64,000 nt of DNA, taken from NCBI RefSeq assembly GCF_020510425.1, contig NZ_JAHBAH010000001.1, forward strand, positions 992,001-1,056,000, read 5' to 3'. The stretch's first letter is position 1. Each line of letters starts with the position of its first letter. Shown here piece after piece: positions 28,546-37,447 of this stretch. The position numbers and the translations under genes are program-made. Below the pieces are notes generated by a model. It had not been told where the DNA came from. It made no database searches and worked only from the letters and a program-made list of their open reading frames with translations. The DNA comes from Quatrionicoccus australiensis (GTDB taxonomy: Bacteria; Pseudomonadota; Gammaproteobacteria; Burkholderiales; Rhodocyclaceae).

Positions 28546-30558
28546 ATGGAGACTTTTCAATTGCTGGCCGAGACGCACGGTCAGCGCCTGCAACAGGCAC
28601 GTCAGCTGTTTTTCGACCAGGATCGTCGCCCCGACGGCCTGCTCGACCCGATGATCGTGCGTTCCTGGGAACGCTGCCGCCGCTTCGGCCTCGGCGATGC
28701 GAGCTATCGCCCGCCCGGCGAATCGCTCGACCGCATGGCGCTGAAGAGCGAGCAGGAGCGCAACCGCTACCTGCTGCTGCAGGGCCGGCCGATCATGGAG
28801 CATGTCTACGAGCAGATCCGCGAATCGGGCAGCATGGTCATCCTGGCTGACGCCAACGGCCTGCTCCTTGAAACCGTCGGCGATGCCGATTTCGTCGGCC
28901 GCGCCGACCGCGTCGCGCTGCTTGCCGGCGCCTCGTGGGACGAAAACCTGCGCGGCACCAATGCGATCGGCACCGCGTTGTCGGAAGAAAGCGCCGTTTC
29001 CGTCTTTGGCGGCGAGCATTTTCTTGAACACAACAGTTTCCTGACCTGCTGCGCCAGCCCGATTTTTGGGCCGGACGGCCGGCTGATCGGCGTCCTCGAC
29101 ATTTCCGGCGACTACCGCAGCCAGCAGCGCCACACGCTCGGCCTGGTCCGCCTCTCTTCGGCCATCGTCGAGAAGCGCCTGTTCGAGTCGGTGCACGCCC
29201 GCGACATCCTGGTCTGCTTCCACAGCCGCGCCGACTTCCTCGACAGTCCGAAGGAAGGTCTCGCGGCCGTCTCGCCGGACGGCCAGGTGCTGGCCATCAA
29301 CCGCAATGGCACCGAATTGCTCGGTATCCGCCAGGTCGATGCGGTCAACCGCGATTTTTCGATGGTTTTCGAAAGCAGCCTGGCCGGACTGGTCGACCGC
29401 CTGCGCCATCAGCCGCAGGGCACGATCGAGATCCGGCCGAACGGGCGCAGCCTGCATGTCCAGTTGCGCGGCCAGTTGCCGCCGATGGCCGTGGCCGGCC
29501 GCATCTTCGACGAAGCGCCGCTGCAGCGCCCGGCCGGCCGCCGGCCGGAATCAGTCGAACCGGCCAAGGCGGCCACCCCGGCCAAGCCGCCGCTGACCCT
29601 GGACACGCTGAATACCGGCGACCTGCGCCTGCAGGCGGCGATCGACCGCGCCCGGCGCATCCTCGGGCGCGACATCCCCATCCTGATCCAGGGCGAATCG
29701 GGTGCCGGCAAGGAAATGTTCGCCAAGGCTTTCCACAACAGCGGGCCGCGCGCCGACGCGCCTTTCGTCGCGCTCAACTGCGCCTCGATTCCGGAAACCC
29801 TGATCGAGTCGGAACTCTTCGGCTACCAGGGCGGCGCCTTCACCGGCGCGCGCAAGGAAGGCGCACCGGGCAAGATCCAGCAGGCGCACGGCGGCACCCT
29901 CTTCCTCGATGAAATCGGCGACATGCCGCTCAACCTGCAGGCGCGGCTGTTGCGCGTGCTGCAGGAGCGCTGCGTAACGCCGCTCGGCAGCACGCGTTCG
30001 ATCCAGGTCGACATCTCGCTGGTCTGCGCGACGCACCGCAAGCTACGCGAGGAAGTGGCGCGCGGCGGCTTCCGCGAGGATCTCTACTACCGCCTGAACG
30101 GCATGTCGGTGACCCTGCCGTCGCTGCGCGAACGCACCGACATCCGCAGCATGGTCGCCAAGCTGGCCGCTGCCGAAGCCGGCCCGCGCGAGACGCCGGT
30201 GCGTTTTTCGGAAGGTGCGCTGCAGGCGATCGAGGCCTACGCCTGGCCGGGCAACATCCGCCAGCTGTTCAACGCGATCCGCGTCGCCATCGCACTGCTC
30301 GACGAGGGCGAAACGTTGATCACCGAAACGCATCTGCCGGAGGAGCTGTTCGAAGCGCCGATCGGCCTGGCGCCGACCGCCAGTACGAAAAGCGCGCATG
30401 ACCCGTGGGCGGCGGCGCCGCTCGACGGCAATCTCGAAGAAATGGGCCGCCAGGTTGCGCTGCGCACGCTGGAAGCCGCCGGCGGCAACATCTCGGCGGC
30501 GGCACGCCAGCTCGGCATCAGCCGCAACACGCTGTACCGCAAGCTGGGCCGCATGTAG
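28546..30558 (+). CDS. AcoR-type sigma-54-dependent activator
   Basis: A 670-residue enhancer-binding protein. A GAF sensor domain lies at about 75-215 (TNAIGTALSEESAVSVFGGEHF), then a short PAS-like region (about 230-300) and a Pro/Ala linker. The AAA+ domain spans about 355-590, with Walker A GESGAGKE at 383, GAFTGA at 430 for sigma-54 contact, and Walker [13 protein letters not shown] Fis-type HTH is at 625-668 (NISAAARQLGISRNTLYRKL). It is divergent from pedF, whose promoter is sigma-54 type, so it is the obvious pedF activator. It may also act on the lanthanide-type dehydrogenase promoter at 52522. The inducer is probably an alcohol or aldehyde (inference). Confidence 0.92.
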   Translation: METFQLLAETHGQRLQQARQLFFDQDRRPDGLLDPMIVRSWERCRRFGLGDASYRPPGESLDRMALKSEQERNRYLLLQGRPIMEHVYEQIRESGSMVILADANGLLLETVGDADFVGRADRVALLAGASWDENLRGTNAIGTALSEESAVSVFGGEHFLEHNSFLTCCASPIFGPDGRLIGVLDISGDYRSQQRHTLGLVRLSSAIVEKRLFESVHARDILVCFHSRADFLDSPKEGLAAVSPDGQVLAINRNGTELLGIRQVDAVNRDFSMVFESSLAGLVDRLRHQPQGTIEIRPNGRSLHVQLRGQLPPMAVAGRIFDEAPLQRPAGRRPESVEPAKAATPAKPPLTLDTLNTGDLRLQAAIDRARRILGRDIPILIQGESGAGKEMFAKAFHNSGPRADAPFVALNCASIPETLIESELFGYQGGAFTGARKEGAPGKIQQAHGGTLFLDEIGDMPLNLQARLLRVLQERCVTPLGSTRSIQVDISLVCATHRKLREEVARGGFREDLYYRLNGMSVTLPSLRERTDIRSMVAKLAAAEAGPRETPVRFSEGALQAIEAYAWPGNIRQLFNAIRVAIALLDEGETLITETHLPEELFEAPIGLAPTASTKSAHDPWAAAPLDGNLEEMGRQVALRTLEAAGGNISAAARQLGISRNTLYRKLGRM

Positions 30559-30579
30559 AAAAGCCGGCGGGCGCGACGT

Positions 30580-31080
30580 TTACCGTCCGCCCGCCGCGCC
30601 ACTGCGGCGCTTGAGCGTCGCCTCAACCTGGCTGGCGATTTTGTGCAGCAGGCGCGCCGCGGCGCGATGGCCAGCGGTCGACGGGCGCGGCCGGGCAAAA
30701 ACCAGCATCGCCCGCCCCGGCTGTCCGACTTTTTCATAAATCGCCAATGACAGCGGACAAAAAGCGATCTGCGCCGGGTCTTCTTCCAGCATCTGCCAGG
30801 CCAGCACGCTGCTGCAGAACTGCACGATCTCGGCCTCGGCGAACGGACTGCCGCTCTTGCCCAGCGTCGTCGCCGTGCGTTGCAGCATGCGGTTGAAGGG
30901 AATCACTGCAGCGACGACCAGGCCTTCCGCCTCGATGCTTTCGACCAGGACTTCATGCACCGTCGCGAAATCGGCGGCCGGCAAAATGTGCTTTTCCAGC
31001 GCGTCGACCGCCTGGGCCGATGCCGCCACAGCCGCCGCCAGAATCAGGCCGCAGCCCAGCCGGATCAGCCTAGAACGCAT
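30580..31080 (-). CDS. Secreted DUF302 protein
   Basis: A 166-residue protein with a Sec signal peptide (residues 1-24, AQA-VDAL) and a DUF302 domain (FATVHEVLVESIEAEGLVVAAVIPF, VQFCSSVLAWQMLEEDP, IAFCPLSLAIYE) with two cysteines. The function of the domain is unknown. Its start overlaps the stop of the PqqU-like receptor by 11 bp, so the two are coupled and the protein may handle the receptor's ligand in the periplasm. Confidence 0.8.
   Translation of the reverse strand: MRSRLIRLGCGLILAAAVAASAQAVDALEKHILPAADFATVHEVLVESIEAEGLVVAAVIPFNRMLQRTATTLGKSGSPFAEAEIVQFCSSVLAWQMLEEDPAQIAFCPLSLAIYEKVGQPGRAMLVFARPRPSTAGHRAAARLLHKIASQVEATLKRRSGAAGGR
30676..30702 (+). repeat. Bipartite motif copy inside the DUF302 gene
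   Basis: GGTCGAC, 12 nt, GCAAAAAC, exact, within the 3' half of the minus-strand DUF302 coding region. Confidence 0.55.
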
Positions 31081-33214
31081 AGCGGGCGCTCACCCCGGCC
31101 AGCCAGTTGCGGCCCGGTGCCGCTTCGTAATAGCGCTGGCTGCTGTCGCCGACGATCACCGAACCGACGTACTGGCGGTCGAAGATGTTGTTGAGGCGGG
31201 CAAAGGTCGAAATCTTGAGCGGCCCGAATGTCCGTTCGATGCCGGCGCGCAGGTTGGCGATGGCGTAGGCCGGCGCCGCCGTGTCGCCATTGGTGTCCTC
31301 GACATAGACCTTGCTGCGCGCGATGCCTTCGATGGCAGCATGGAAACCGCTCGCCGCATGCTTCCAGGCCAGCTCGCCGTACAGCGTCTGCGCCGCGACG
31401 CCGGGCAGGCGATTGCCGGCGCTGACGTTCTTGGTCACGGCCGGTGTGCCGCTCTGGAAGCTGAACGCTTCGTCGTAACGCGCATCCAGCCAGGTATAGG
31501 CAAGGCGGCTCGTCAAATTGCCCGTCCAGCGACTGTCGACCGCCAGCTCCAGACCCTGGCGCGTGGTCGGGCCGGCGTTCTGGTAGGCGGTGCGGCCGCC
31601 GGTGCTGGAGAGGACGACCAGCTCGTTGTCGGTCTTGACCTGGAACAGCGCCAGGTCGAGGCGGCTGTTGCCGAGCATGGCCTTGAGGCCGGTCTCGAAA
31701 TGCGTGCTGTTCGACGGCTTGAGACCAAGATTCAGCGAACCGCCGCCGCTCGAGTAGAACATCTCGTTGAAGGTCGGCGCTTCGAAACCGCGCGCCGCGC
31801 TGGCGTAGAGATTGACCGTGTCGCTCAGGCGATAGAGCGCGGCCAGGGTCGGCGTCGTCTTGTCGTAGCTGACCGAGCCGCTGTCGTCGCCGTTGCTCAA
31901 ATAGCTGTCGCTGACCTTGAAGGCGAGATGGCTGTGACGCACGCCGCCACTGAAAGTCCAGTTCTCGCCCTGCCATTCGGCCTGCACATACTGGTCGAAA
32001 CTGGCGACGCGATCCTCTTCCTTGCGGCGCAACGTGCCCTTGACGCCGCAGGCGTTGGCGACGCAGTTGGCCGGTGCGCCGGTGCCGATGTAGTTGTTGT
32101 AACCGCGCCGGTCGTCGGTCGATTGCTCGTAGTCGGTGCCGACCGTCGTCGTCAGGCGGCCGCCGGCGACATCGAAGCGACCGATCCAGCGCGCCGACAT
32201 GCCGCCGAAAGTCCGGTCGAAGTCGATCACGCCGCCCGAATGCACCGGGTTGGACTGGGCGCCGACCGGAATCGACTGATATTGGATGGTCGACCGCTGG
32301 CCGGCATAAACCGAAAGCTGCAGCGTGTGCTCGCCGAAACGGTGCTCGTAATTCAGCCCGCCCTGCGCGTGATCGATGCTCTTGCGCGTATCGAAGGCGA
32401 GCGCCGGGTAATAGCCGCGCGTCGCATCCCAGGCCGTGCCCTTCGGATTGGTCTTGTATTCGCCCCACTGCACGCCCTGCGGATCGTCCGCCGTCTGGTG
32501 GAAGCTGTTCGCGATGAAGGTCAGCTTGCCATCCTGGCTCGGCCGGAAAGTCAGCTTGACCAGGCTCTGCTCGCGCTCGGCCGAACTGTGCTCGCGGTAG
32601 CCGTCGGTCGCGAAGCGCGAGGTGTCGAGCACGTAACCGATACCGCCGACCTCGCCCTGGGCGCTGACGTCGGCCTTCCAGGTGCCGTAGCTGCCGGCGG
32701 AAAAGCTCGTTTCGATCGTGGGTGCGCCCTTGCCGTCCGGCGTGAACAACTGGATGACGCCGCCGGCGTGGTTGCCGTAGATCGCCGAGAGCGGCCCGCG
32801 CATGACTTCGATGCGCTCGGCGCGGTCGAGGTTGAAGGTCGCCGCCTGGCCCTGGCCGTCCGGCATCGACGCCGGGATGCCGTCGGCGACGAGGCGGATG
32901 CCGCGCACACCGAAGGCCGAACGGGCACCAAAACCGCGCGAGGAAATCTGCAGATCCTGCGCGTAGTTCTGGCGGTTCTGCACATTGATCCCGGGCACCC
33001 CGGCCAGCGCCTCGGAAACATTGACCCGCGCCTGGTCGGCGCCGATTTTGCCGGCATCGACGACGTCGACCGCCGCCGGCAGATCGAAACTGCTGTGCTC
33101 GACCCGGCTGCCTGTGACCACCACCGAATCGAGCGTCAGCTCGGCATCGGCCATGGCGTAACAGGGAAAGGCGGCAGCCAGGAGAAGAACGAGGCGTTTG
33201 GGCACAGGGTTCAT
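31070..33214 (-). CDS. pqqU: TonB-dependent receptor, PqqU (YncD)-like
   Basis: A 714-residue outer-membrane receptor: signal peptide 1-22 (AMA-DAEL), plug domain about 35-150, then a 22-strand barrel ending in aromatic Phe. It matches my recollection of E. coli YncD/PqqU unusually closely through the plug and barrel ends (GVPGINVQNRQNYAQDLQIS, SMPDGQGQ, then YEAAPGRNW near the end). PqqU imports pyrroloquinoline quinone. That fits the surrounding PQQ enzyme genes, since no pqqABCDE genes occur in the window. It is transcribed with the DUF302 gene. An energy-coupling TonB is encoded at 49776-50537. Confidence 0.85.
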   Translation of the reverse strand: MNPVPKRLVLLLAAAFPCYAMADAELTLDSVVVTGSRVEHSSFDLPAAVDVVDAGKIGADQARVNVSEALAGVPGINVQNRQNYAQDLQISSRGFGARSAFGVRGIRLVADGIPASMPDGQGQAATFNLDRAERIEVMRGPLSAIYGNHAGGVIQLFTPDGKGAPTIETSFSAGSYGTWKADVSAQGEVGGIGYVLDTSRFATDGYREHSSAEREQSLVKLTFRPSQDGKLTFIANSFHQTADDPQGVQWGEYKTNPKGTAWDATRGYYPALAFDTRKSIDHAQGGLNYEHRFGEHTLQLSVYAGQRSTIQYQSIPVGAQSNPVHSGGVIDFDRTFGGMSARWIGRFDVAGGRLTTTVGTDYEQSTDDRRGYNNYIGTGAPANCVANACGVKGTLRRKEEDRVASFDQYVQAEWQGENWTFSGGVRHSHLAFKVSDSYLSNGDDSGSVSYDKTTPTLAALYRLSDTVNLYASAARGFEAPTFNEMFYSSGGGSLNLGLKPSNSTHFETGLKAMLGNSRLDLALFQVKTDNELVVLSSTGGRTAYQNAGPTTRQGLELAVDSRWTGNLTSRLAYTWLDARYDEAFSFQSGTPAVTKNVSAGNRLPGVAAQTLYGELAWKHAASGFHAAIEGIARSKVYVEDTNGDTAAPAYAIANLRAGIERTFGPLKISTFARLNNIFDRQYVGSVIVGDSSQRYYEAAPGRNWLAGVSARYAF

Positions 33215-33457
33215 GATGTTGCGCTCGGTGAAATCGTCAGCAGCCCGGCATCGCATCCGGACAGGCGCGACCCATGCCGCCCCCGGAAGCAATTGTCAGC
33301 GCCGCCGCAAAACCCGGCCTCCGTGGTTTAGCGAAAGAGGACTAGCGAAAATCATGAGATCGCCGAAAACAGGCGGCGCAAGGCGGCAAAAAACCCACTC
33401 GACATTAAACGCAGCGCTACGTATGCTCCGTTGCCGCGCTCTCCTCTCAAGCAAGCC

Positions 33458-33910
33458 ATGAAAAGACTCATCCTGATCGCCGTCATCCTTTTTGCCGGCT
33501 ACTCCTACTTCACCAAGCCGCACGGCTTACTCCCCCCGGGCAGCGCAAATGCTCCCCAAAGCCAGGCAGACGGTCGCGCCGATAGCGCAATCGCCAGTGC
33601 AATCGCAGACCGCAGAAGCAACGTGCAGGTCTCCGGTCAGGGTGTGGTCAGGAAAATACTGCCGGATGACAACGACGGCAGCCGGCATCAGAAATTCATT
33701 CTCCGCCTAAGCAGCGGCCAGACCCTGCTGGTAGCGCACAACATCGATATCGCGCCGCGTGTCAGCGGCCTGGGCGAAGGCGATTCGATAGACTTCAACG
33801 GGATCTACGAGTGGAACGAAAAAGGCGGCGTGCTGCACTGGACGCACCGCGACCCGAACGGCAGGCACACCGCCGGCTGGCTGCGCCACCGCGGCCAGAC
33901 CTACCAGTAA
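33458..33910 (+). CDS. DUF3465 family protein
   Basis: A 150-residue protein with one N-terminal hydrophobic segment (residues 1-16, signal or anchor) and a DUF3465-like domain from about 45 on: QVSGQGVVRKILPDDNDG, HQKFILRLSSGQTLLVAHNID, GIYEWNEKGGVLHWTHRDP. The C-terminus HTAGWLRHRGQTYQ is typical. It probably adopts an OB-like fold outside the cytoplasm. Function unknown. The start at 33458 lies at the hydrophobic segment; the 243-bp upstream gap shared with the PqqU gene shows no feature I can name. Confidence 0.75.
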   Translation: MKRLILIAVILFAGYSYFTKPHGLLPPGSANAPQSQADGRADSAIASAIADRRSNVQVSGQGVVRKILPDDNDGSRHQKFILRLSSGQTLLVAHNIDIAPRVSGLGEGDSIDFNGIYEWNEKGGVLHWTHRDPNGRHTAGWLRHRGQTYQ

Positions 33911-34027
33911 ACCCAGCCGAACAGCATTTATTTTTCTCCAGCGGGGAACGTTCCCCCGCCCGCCCTGTCATCCCATATGGATTTCCACGCCGCATCGGCG
34001 GACGGGACCTCATTACGGGAGACAACC

Positions 34028-34552
34028 ATGAAATCTCGCAACGCGTTTGTTCTGAGCACACTCGCCACTGTTTTGCTGGCCGGCTGTGCGGCGGTGGAGC
34101 TGGACTCGCCGCCGGCCGCCGTCGCCGCACTGGAAGCCAAGTCGGGCAGCACGGTGGCCGGCAAGGTCAGCTTTTTCGCCATGACCAACGGCGTCCGGAT
34201 CGAAGCGCAGGTCAGCGGCCTGATGCCGGGCGAGCACGGCTTTCATGTGCATGAGCTCGGCGACTGTTCGGCGCCTGACGCGAGCAGCGCCAAGGGCCAC
34301 TTCAACCCGGCGGCGACGGCGCATGGCAGTCATGCCGCGGCCGAACATCACGGCGGCGACATGCCCAACCTGGTCGCCAACGCCCAGGGCGAGGCCAGTT
34401 ATCGCGTCGAGTTGAAGGGCGTCGCCCTCGGCGGCCCGAACGGCATCGTCGGACGCAGCGTGGTGGTGCATGCCGACCCGGACGATTACAAGTCGCAACC
34501 GGCCGGCAATTCCGGCAAGCGCATTGCCTGTGGCCGGATCGCCGGACGCTGA
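34028..34552 (+). CDS. sodC: Cu/Zn superoxide dismutase, lipoprotein
   Basis: A 174-residue lipoprotein (lipobox LAGC, Cys20) with a Cu/Zn SOD domain. Copper and zinc ligands are visible in GFHVHELGDC, GHFNP, EHHGGDMPN and VVVHADPDDYK. Disulfide cysteines are in GDC and IACGR, and the electrostatic Arg is in GKRIACG. It dismutates periplasmic superoxide. Monocistronic by context, with a GGGAGA ribosome site before the ATG at 34028. Confidence 0.95.
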   Translation: MKSRNAFVLSTLATVLLAGCAAVELDSPPAAVAALEAKSGSTVAGKVSFFAMTNGVRIEAQVSGLMPGEHGFHVHELGDCSAPDASSAKGHFNPAATAHGSHAAAEHHGGDMPNLVANAQGEASYRVELKGVALGGPNGIVGRSVVVHADPDDYKSQPAGNSGKRIACGRIAGR

Positions 34553-34627
34553 GATAGGACGGGCGGACCGGGCAGCGGCCGCCCCGCTCCCCGCGCCCCT
34601 TGGCTGGCGCCGACTGCCGGCAAGCTG

Positions 34628-34654
34628 AATTTGCCGTCTTTTTAGCGGTCGACC
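34628..34654 (-). repeat. Bipartite motif variant, minus orientation
   Basis: Minus strand GGTCGAC, 13 nt, GCAAATT, in the gap between sodC and the thioredoxin gene. A weaker family member. Confidence 0.4.
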
Positions 34655-34722
34655 GTTCCAGTCCGGCCATTTTGCGGCAATCTTGCCGCCGGCCGCCCCT
34701 GCTCAATCCATGGAAAGATTCG

Positions 34723-35073
34723 ATGCATCCCACCCCCGACTACAGCCCGCAAGCCCCGGAGCGCAGTGAAATCGATGCCCTGCCCGGCCCCACCCTGCTC
34801 GAATTCGGCGCCAACTGGTGCGGCCATTGCCTGGCCGCACAGGCACCGTTGCACGCCGCGCTGGCCGACCAGCCTGCCTTGCGCCACCTGAAAATCGAAG
34901 ATGGCCCGGGCCGCGCGCTCGGCCGCTCCTTCCGCGTCAAGCTGTGGCCGACGCTGGTCTTTCTCCAGGATGGCCGCGAAGTCGCCCGCCTGGTCCGGCC
35001 GACGGAAAACACGCCAATCTCCGAGGCACTCGCCAGCCTGCACACCGGAGCGCATCCTGCTGGTCGAGGATGA
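34723..35073 (+). CDS. Thioredoxin-like protein
   Basis: A 116-residue cytoplasmic thioredoxin-fold protein with redox motif CGHC (Cys33, Cys36, in GANWCGHC) and the cis-Pro segment KLWPTLVFLQDG. The CGHC dipeptide resembles protein disulfide isomerases. No signal peptide. The last residues (TGAHPAGRG) run into the response-regulator-like fragment at 35048 and may not be the original C-terminus. Confidence 0.85.
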   Translation: MHPTPDYSPQAPERSEIDALPGPTLLEFGANWCGHCLAAQAPLHAALADQPALRHLKIEDGPGRALGRSFRVKLWPTLVFLQDGREVARLVRPTENTPISEALASLHTGAHPAGRG

Positions 35074-35113
35074 ACCGATCAACCAGGAGTCGCGCGAATT
35101 GCTAGAAGATGCC
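35048..35113 (+). pseudogene. Receiver-domain remnant
   Basis: In the frame +1 relative to the thioredoxin gene, 22 codons read RILLVEDEPINQESRELLED plus flanks, the unmistakable first strand and helix of a receiver domain from a hybrid sensor kinase or response regulator. There is no start, and similarity ends abruptly at about 35113. It marks a deletion or rearrangement junction. Confidence 0.6.
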
Positions 35114-35124
35114 AGACGGCATGA

Positions 35125-35343
35125 TCAGTCACCGATTTTCTTCCTTGAGTTAGCCGCTGGCGAGCGCCATTTTACCGAGTCGCCGCGCAGCGCCACAACA
35201 GTGCGCCGGTACTCGGCCCGGGTCAGTTTCCCGAGTAAATGGCGGCACTCAATATCCCACAGTTTGCCGACCAGATCGATCGTTTCACGCGAATTGCCGA
35301 GCCACGGCAGACCACCGTCCACCGTGGCGGCATCGGCTTTCAT
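35125..35343 (-). CDS. Small protein coupled to CoA-transferase
   Basis: A 72-residue frame whose ATG overlaps the CoA-transferase stop codon (ATGA). It contains [20 protein letters not shown] and [15 protein letters not shown], then a basic tail. No family recognised and no membrane segment. The overlap argues for expression, but the position beside a rearrangement scar means it could be a leftover fragment. Confidence 0.4.
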   Translation of the reverse strand: MKADAATVDGGLPWLGNSRETIDLVGKLWDIECRHLLGKLTRAEYRRTVVALRGDSVKWRSPAANSRKKIGD

Positions 35344-36731
35344 GAGACGGCAGCAAGCTCCGTGTGATGGCGTGCGCTGAGGCCCGGCGACACGGAGAAG
35401 CTGCAAGCAGTTTTCGCCCTGACCTCGTCTATCGAAACGCCGGGGTGCAATTCGCTCAGGGTGAGGCCGCCGCCCGTATTGACGGAGAACACGCACAGGT
35501 CGGTGATGATCATGTCCACCACGCCCTTGCCGGTCAGCGGCAGGCTGCAGTTCGGCAGAATCTTCGGCGCGCCGTCCTTCGCGGTGTGCTCCATCAAAAC
35601 AATCACGCGCCCGACGCCCGACACCAGGTCCATCGCCCCGCCCGGCCCCTTGACCATCTTGCCGGGCACCATCCAGTTGGCGAGATCGCCGTTTTCGGAA
35701 ACCTCGAGGCCGCCGAGGATGGAAAGGTCGATGTGACCACCGCGAATCATCGCGAAGGAATCGGCGCTGGAAAAGAAACTGCTGCCGGGAATGCTCGTGA
35801 TGGTCTGCTTGCCGGCGTTGATCAGGTCGGCATCGACATCTTCGCTACCGGGAAAAGGGCCAATGCCGAGCAGGCCGTTTTCCGACTGCAGCGTGACCTG
35901 CATACCCTCGGGGATGAAATTGGCGACCAAGGTCGGAATACCGATACCGAGATTGACGTAATAGCCGTTGCGCAACTCCTGCGCCGCCCGCCGCGCCATC
36001 CGTTCGCGCAGCGGATCTTGCTTGCCCAACGTCGCGCCGCCGACCGTGGTGCGGAACTCGATACGCTTCTGGTAACCGGCGCCCTGAATGATGCGGTCCA
36101 CGTAAATTCCCGGCGTATGGATCTGGTCCGGATCGAGTTCACCCGGCGCAACCAGTTCCTCGACTTCGGCCACTGTGACCCGGCCACAGGTGGCGATCAT
36201 CGGGTTGAAATTGCGCGCCGTCTTGCGGAAAACCAGGTTGCCGGCATGGTCGCCCTTCCACGCCTTGACGATGGCCACATCGGCCCGGATAGCCGGTTCC
36301 AGGACGTATTCCTGGTCGTCGAAATGGCGGATTTCCTTGCCTTCGGCCAATCGGGTGCCAAAAGCAGTCCGCGTGTAGAAGCCAGGAATGCCAGCCCCGC
36401 CAGCCCGCAGGCGCTCGGCCAGGGTGCCCTGCGGCACCAGTTCGAGCTCCAGTTCGCCGGCCAGCACCTGGCGTTCGAATTCCTTGTTCTCGCCAACGTA
36501 GGAGGCGACGACCTTCTTGACCTGCCGCGTCTTGAGCAACGGCCCCATGCCGAAATCATCGACGCCGGCATTGTTGCCGACGATGGTCAAATCGCTCGTA
36601 CCGGCGCGCAACAGGCCGTCGATCAAATTCTCCGGAATGCCGCACAGACCGAAGCCGCCGGCAGCGACGGTCATGCCGTCGAAAAGCAGGCCGTCCAGTG
36701 CGGCCTCGCTCGTTGCATAAACCTTGTTCAT
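35340..36731 (-). CDS. Fused succinyl-CoA:acetoacetate CoA-transferase
   Basis: A 463-residue single-chain class I CoA-transferase: A domain about 1-235 ([18 protein letters not shown]), B domain about 243-463 ([19 protein letters not shown]) with catalytic Glu284 in QSENGLLG. Bacterial enzymes are usually two subunits (ScoA/ScoB, AtoDA); here they are joined as in the mitochondrial enzyme. It would activate acetoacetate from acetone carboxylase to acetoacetyl-CoA for thiolysis. It lies downstream of acxC in the same orientation. The Met at 36731 starts the A-domain consensus. Confidence 0.9.
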   Translation of the reverse strand: MNKVYATSEAALDGLLFDGMTVAAGGFGLCGIPENLIDGLLRAGTSDLTIVGNNAGVDDFGMGPLLKTRQVKKVVASYVGENKEFERQVLAGELELELVPQGTLAERLRAGGAGIPGFYTRTAFGTRLAEGKEIRHFDDQEYVLEPAIRADVAIVKAWKGDHAGNLVFRKTARNFNPMIATCGRVTVAEVEELVAPGELDPDQIHTPGIYVDRIIQGAGYQKRIEFRTTVGGATLGKQDPLRERMARRAAQELRNGYYVNLGIGIPTLVANFIPEGMQVTLQSENGLLGIGPFPGSEDVDADLINAGKQTITSIPGSSFFSSADSFAMIRGGHIDLSILGGLEVSENGDLANWMVPGKMVKGPGGAMDLVSGVGRVIVLMEHTAKDGAPKILPNCSLPLTGKGVVDMIITDLCVFSVNTGGGLTLSELHPGVSIDEVRAKTACSFSVSPGLSARHHTELAAVS

Positions 36732-36779
36732 TTTTTCACTGTCTCCATGGGATTTGCGCGAGGCAGACAAGTCCGCTCG

Positions 36780-36898
36780 CCCCCCTTCCAGGGGAGGACT
36801 GGGGTGGGGATGGGTTATGAGGACGCAGTTGCCCCCATCCCCCACCCGACCTCCCCCTTGTCCCCCAAGGGGATTTCCTGCAGGCAAGGGGGAGGAGA
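36780..36898. repeat. GC-rich palindromic intergenic element
   Basis: Between acxC and the CoA-transferase. Long complementary purine- and pyrimidine-rich tracts (GGGGTGGGGATGGG near 36801-36814 against CCCATCCCCCACCC at 36834-36847, with flanking CCCCTT/AAGGGG blocks) can form a large hairpin. It resembles short interspersed palindromes common in betaproteobacteria and may attenuate or stabilise the operon mRNA. Confidence 0.5.
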
Positions 36899-36907
36899 AG
36901 TACGCTC

Positions 36908-37411
36908 TTAATCAACCCGCTCCGGTACCGGGAGATGCACCCATTCCTTGTAGAAGGCCTCGATGTCCGGCTCGAAGTCGTGGATCACCGGGTACCACGG
37001 GGTCGGCGCCTCGACATCGTGCAGCGTGCCGCAGGTCGGGCAGTAGTACTCGCGGTAGACCTGCCACTGGGTATCCGGCGCCATCAGCTTCGGGTACACC
37101 TCGGTCATTGCTTCTTCGGTGTCGCGCACGTAGATCGAGGCGTGCAGCTTCCAGTTCTCCTTGTAGTCGCAGAACTCGTGGCCGCAGTCGCACTTGATGA
37201 GCCACTGCTTGGTCTTGGCCGACTGCACGATGTACATGTGCGGCGCCAGCGGCAGAACGATGCGATCCTTGAAACTGACCTTGGCCTGCAGCGCTGCGAG
37301 GTACTGTTCGAAGCGGCTGTTGTCCTTGGGCATCGACAGCATGCGGAAGGTCGTTTCCCAGTCCAGCGAGCCTTCAACCAGATGTGAAACCTGTTCATTG
37401 GTATATGACAT
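36908..37411 (-). CDS. acxC: Acetone carboxylase gamma subunit
   Basis: A 167-residue protein matching the small subunit of acetone carboxylase. Cys clusters KCDCGHEFC and [10 protein letters not shown] are suitable for zinc. Length equals that of known AcxC (about 168). Acetone carboxylase converts acetone plus bicarbonate to acetoacetate at the cost of ATP. It lies 36 nt downstream of acxB. Confidence 0.92.
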   Translation of the reverse strand: MSYTNEQVSHLVEGSLDWETTFRMLSMPKDNSRFEQYLAALQAKVSFKDRIVLPLAPHMYIVQSAKTKQWLIKCDCGHEFCDYKENWKLHASIYVRDTEEAMTEVYPKLMAPDTQWQVYREYYCPTCGTLHDVEAPTPWYPVIHDFEPDIEAFYKEWVHLPVPERVD

Positions 37412-37447
37412 TTTTGTCTCCTTGATTCAATTAGTGACTTGCTCGGC

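Noticed and set aside
35364..36911. 515-codon plus-strand frame opposite the CoA-transferase
   Set aside because: It mirrors a well-recognised minus-strand enzyme, has Arg/Gln/Ala-rich composition and matches no family. High GC and third-position bias create such antisense frames.
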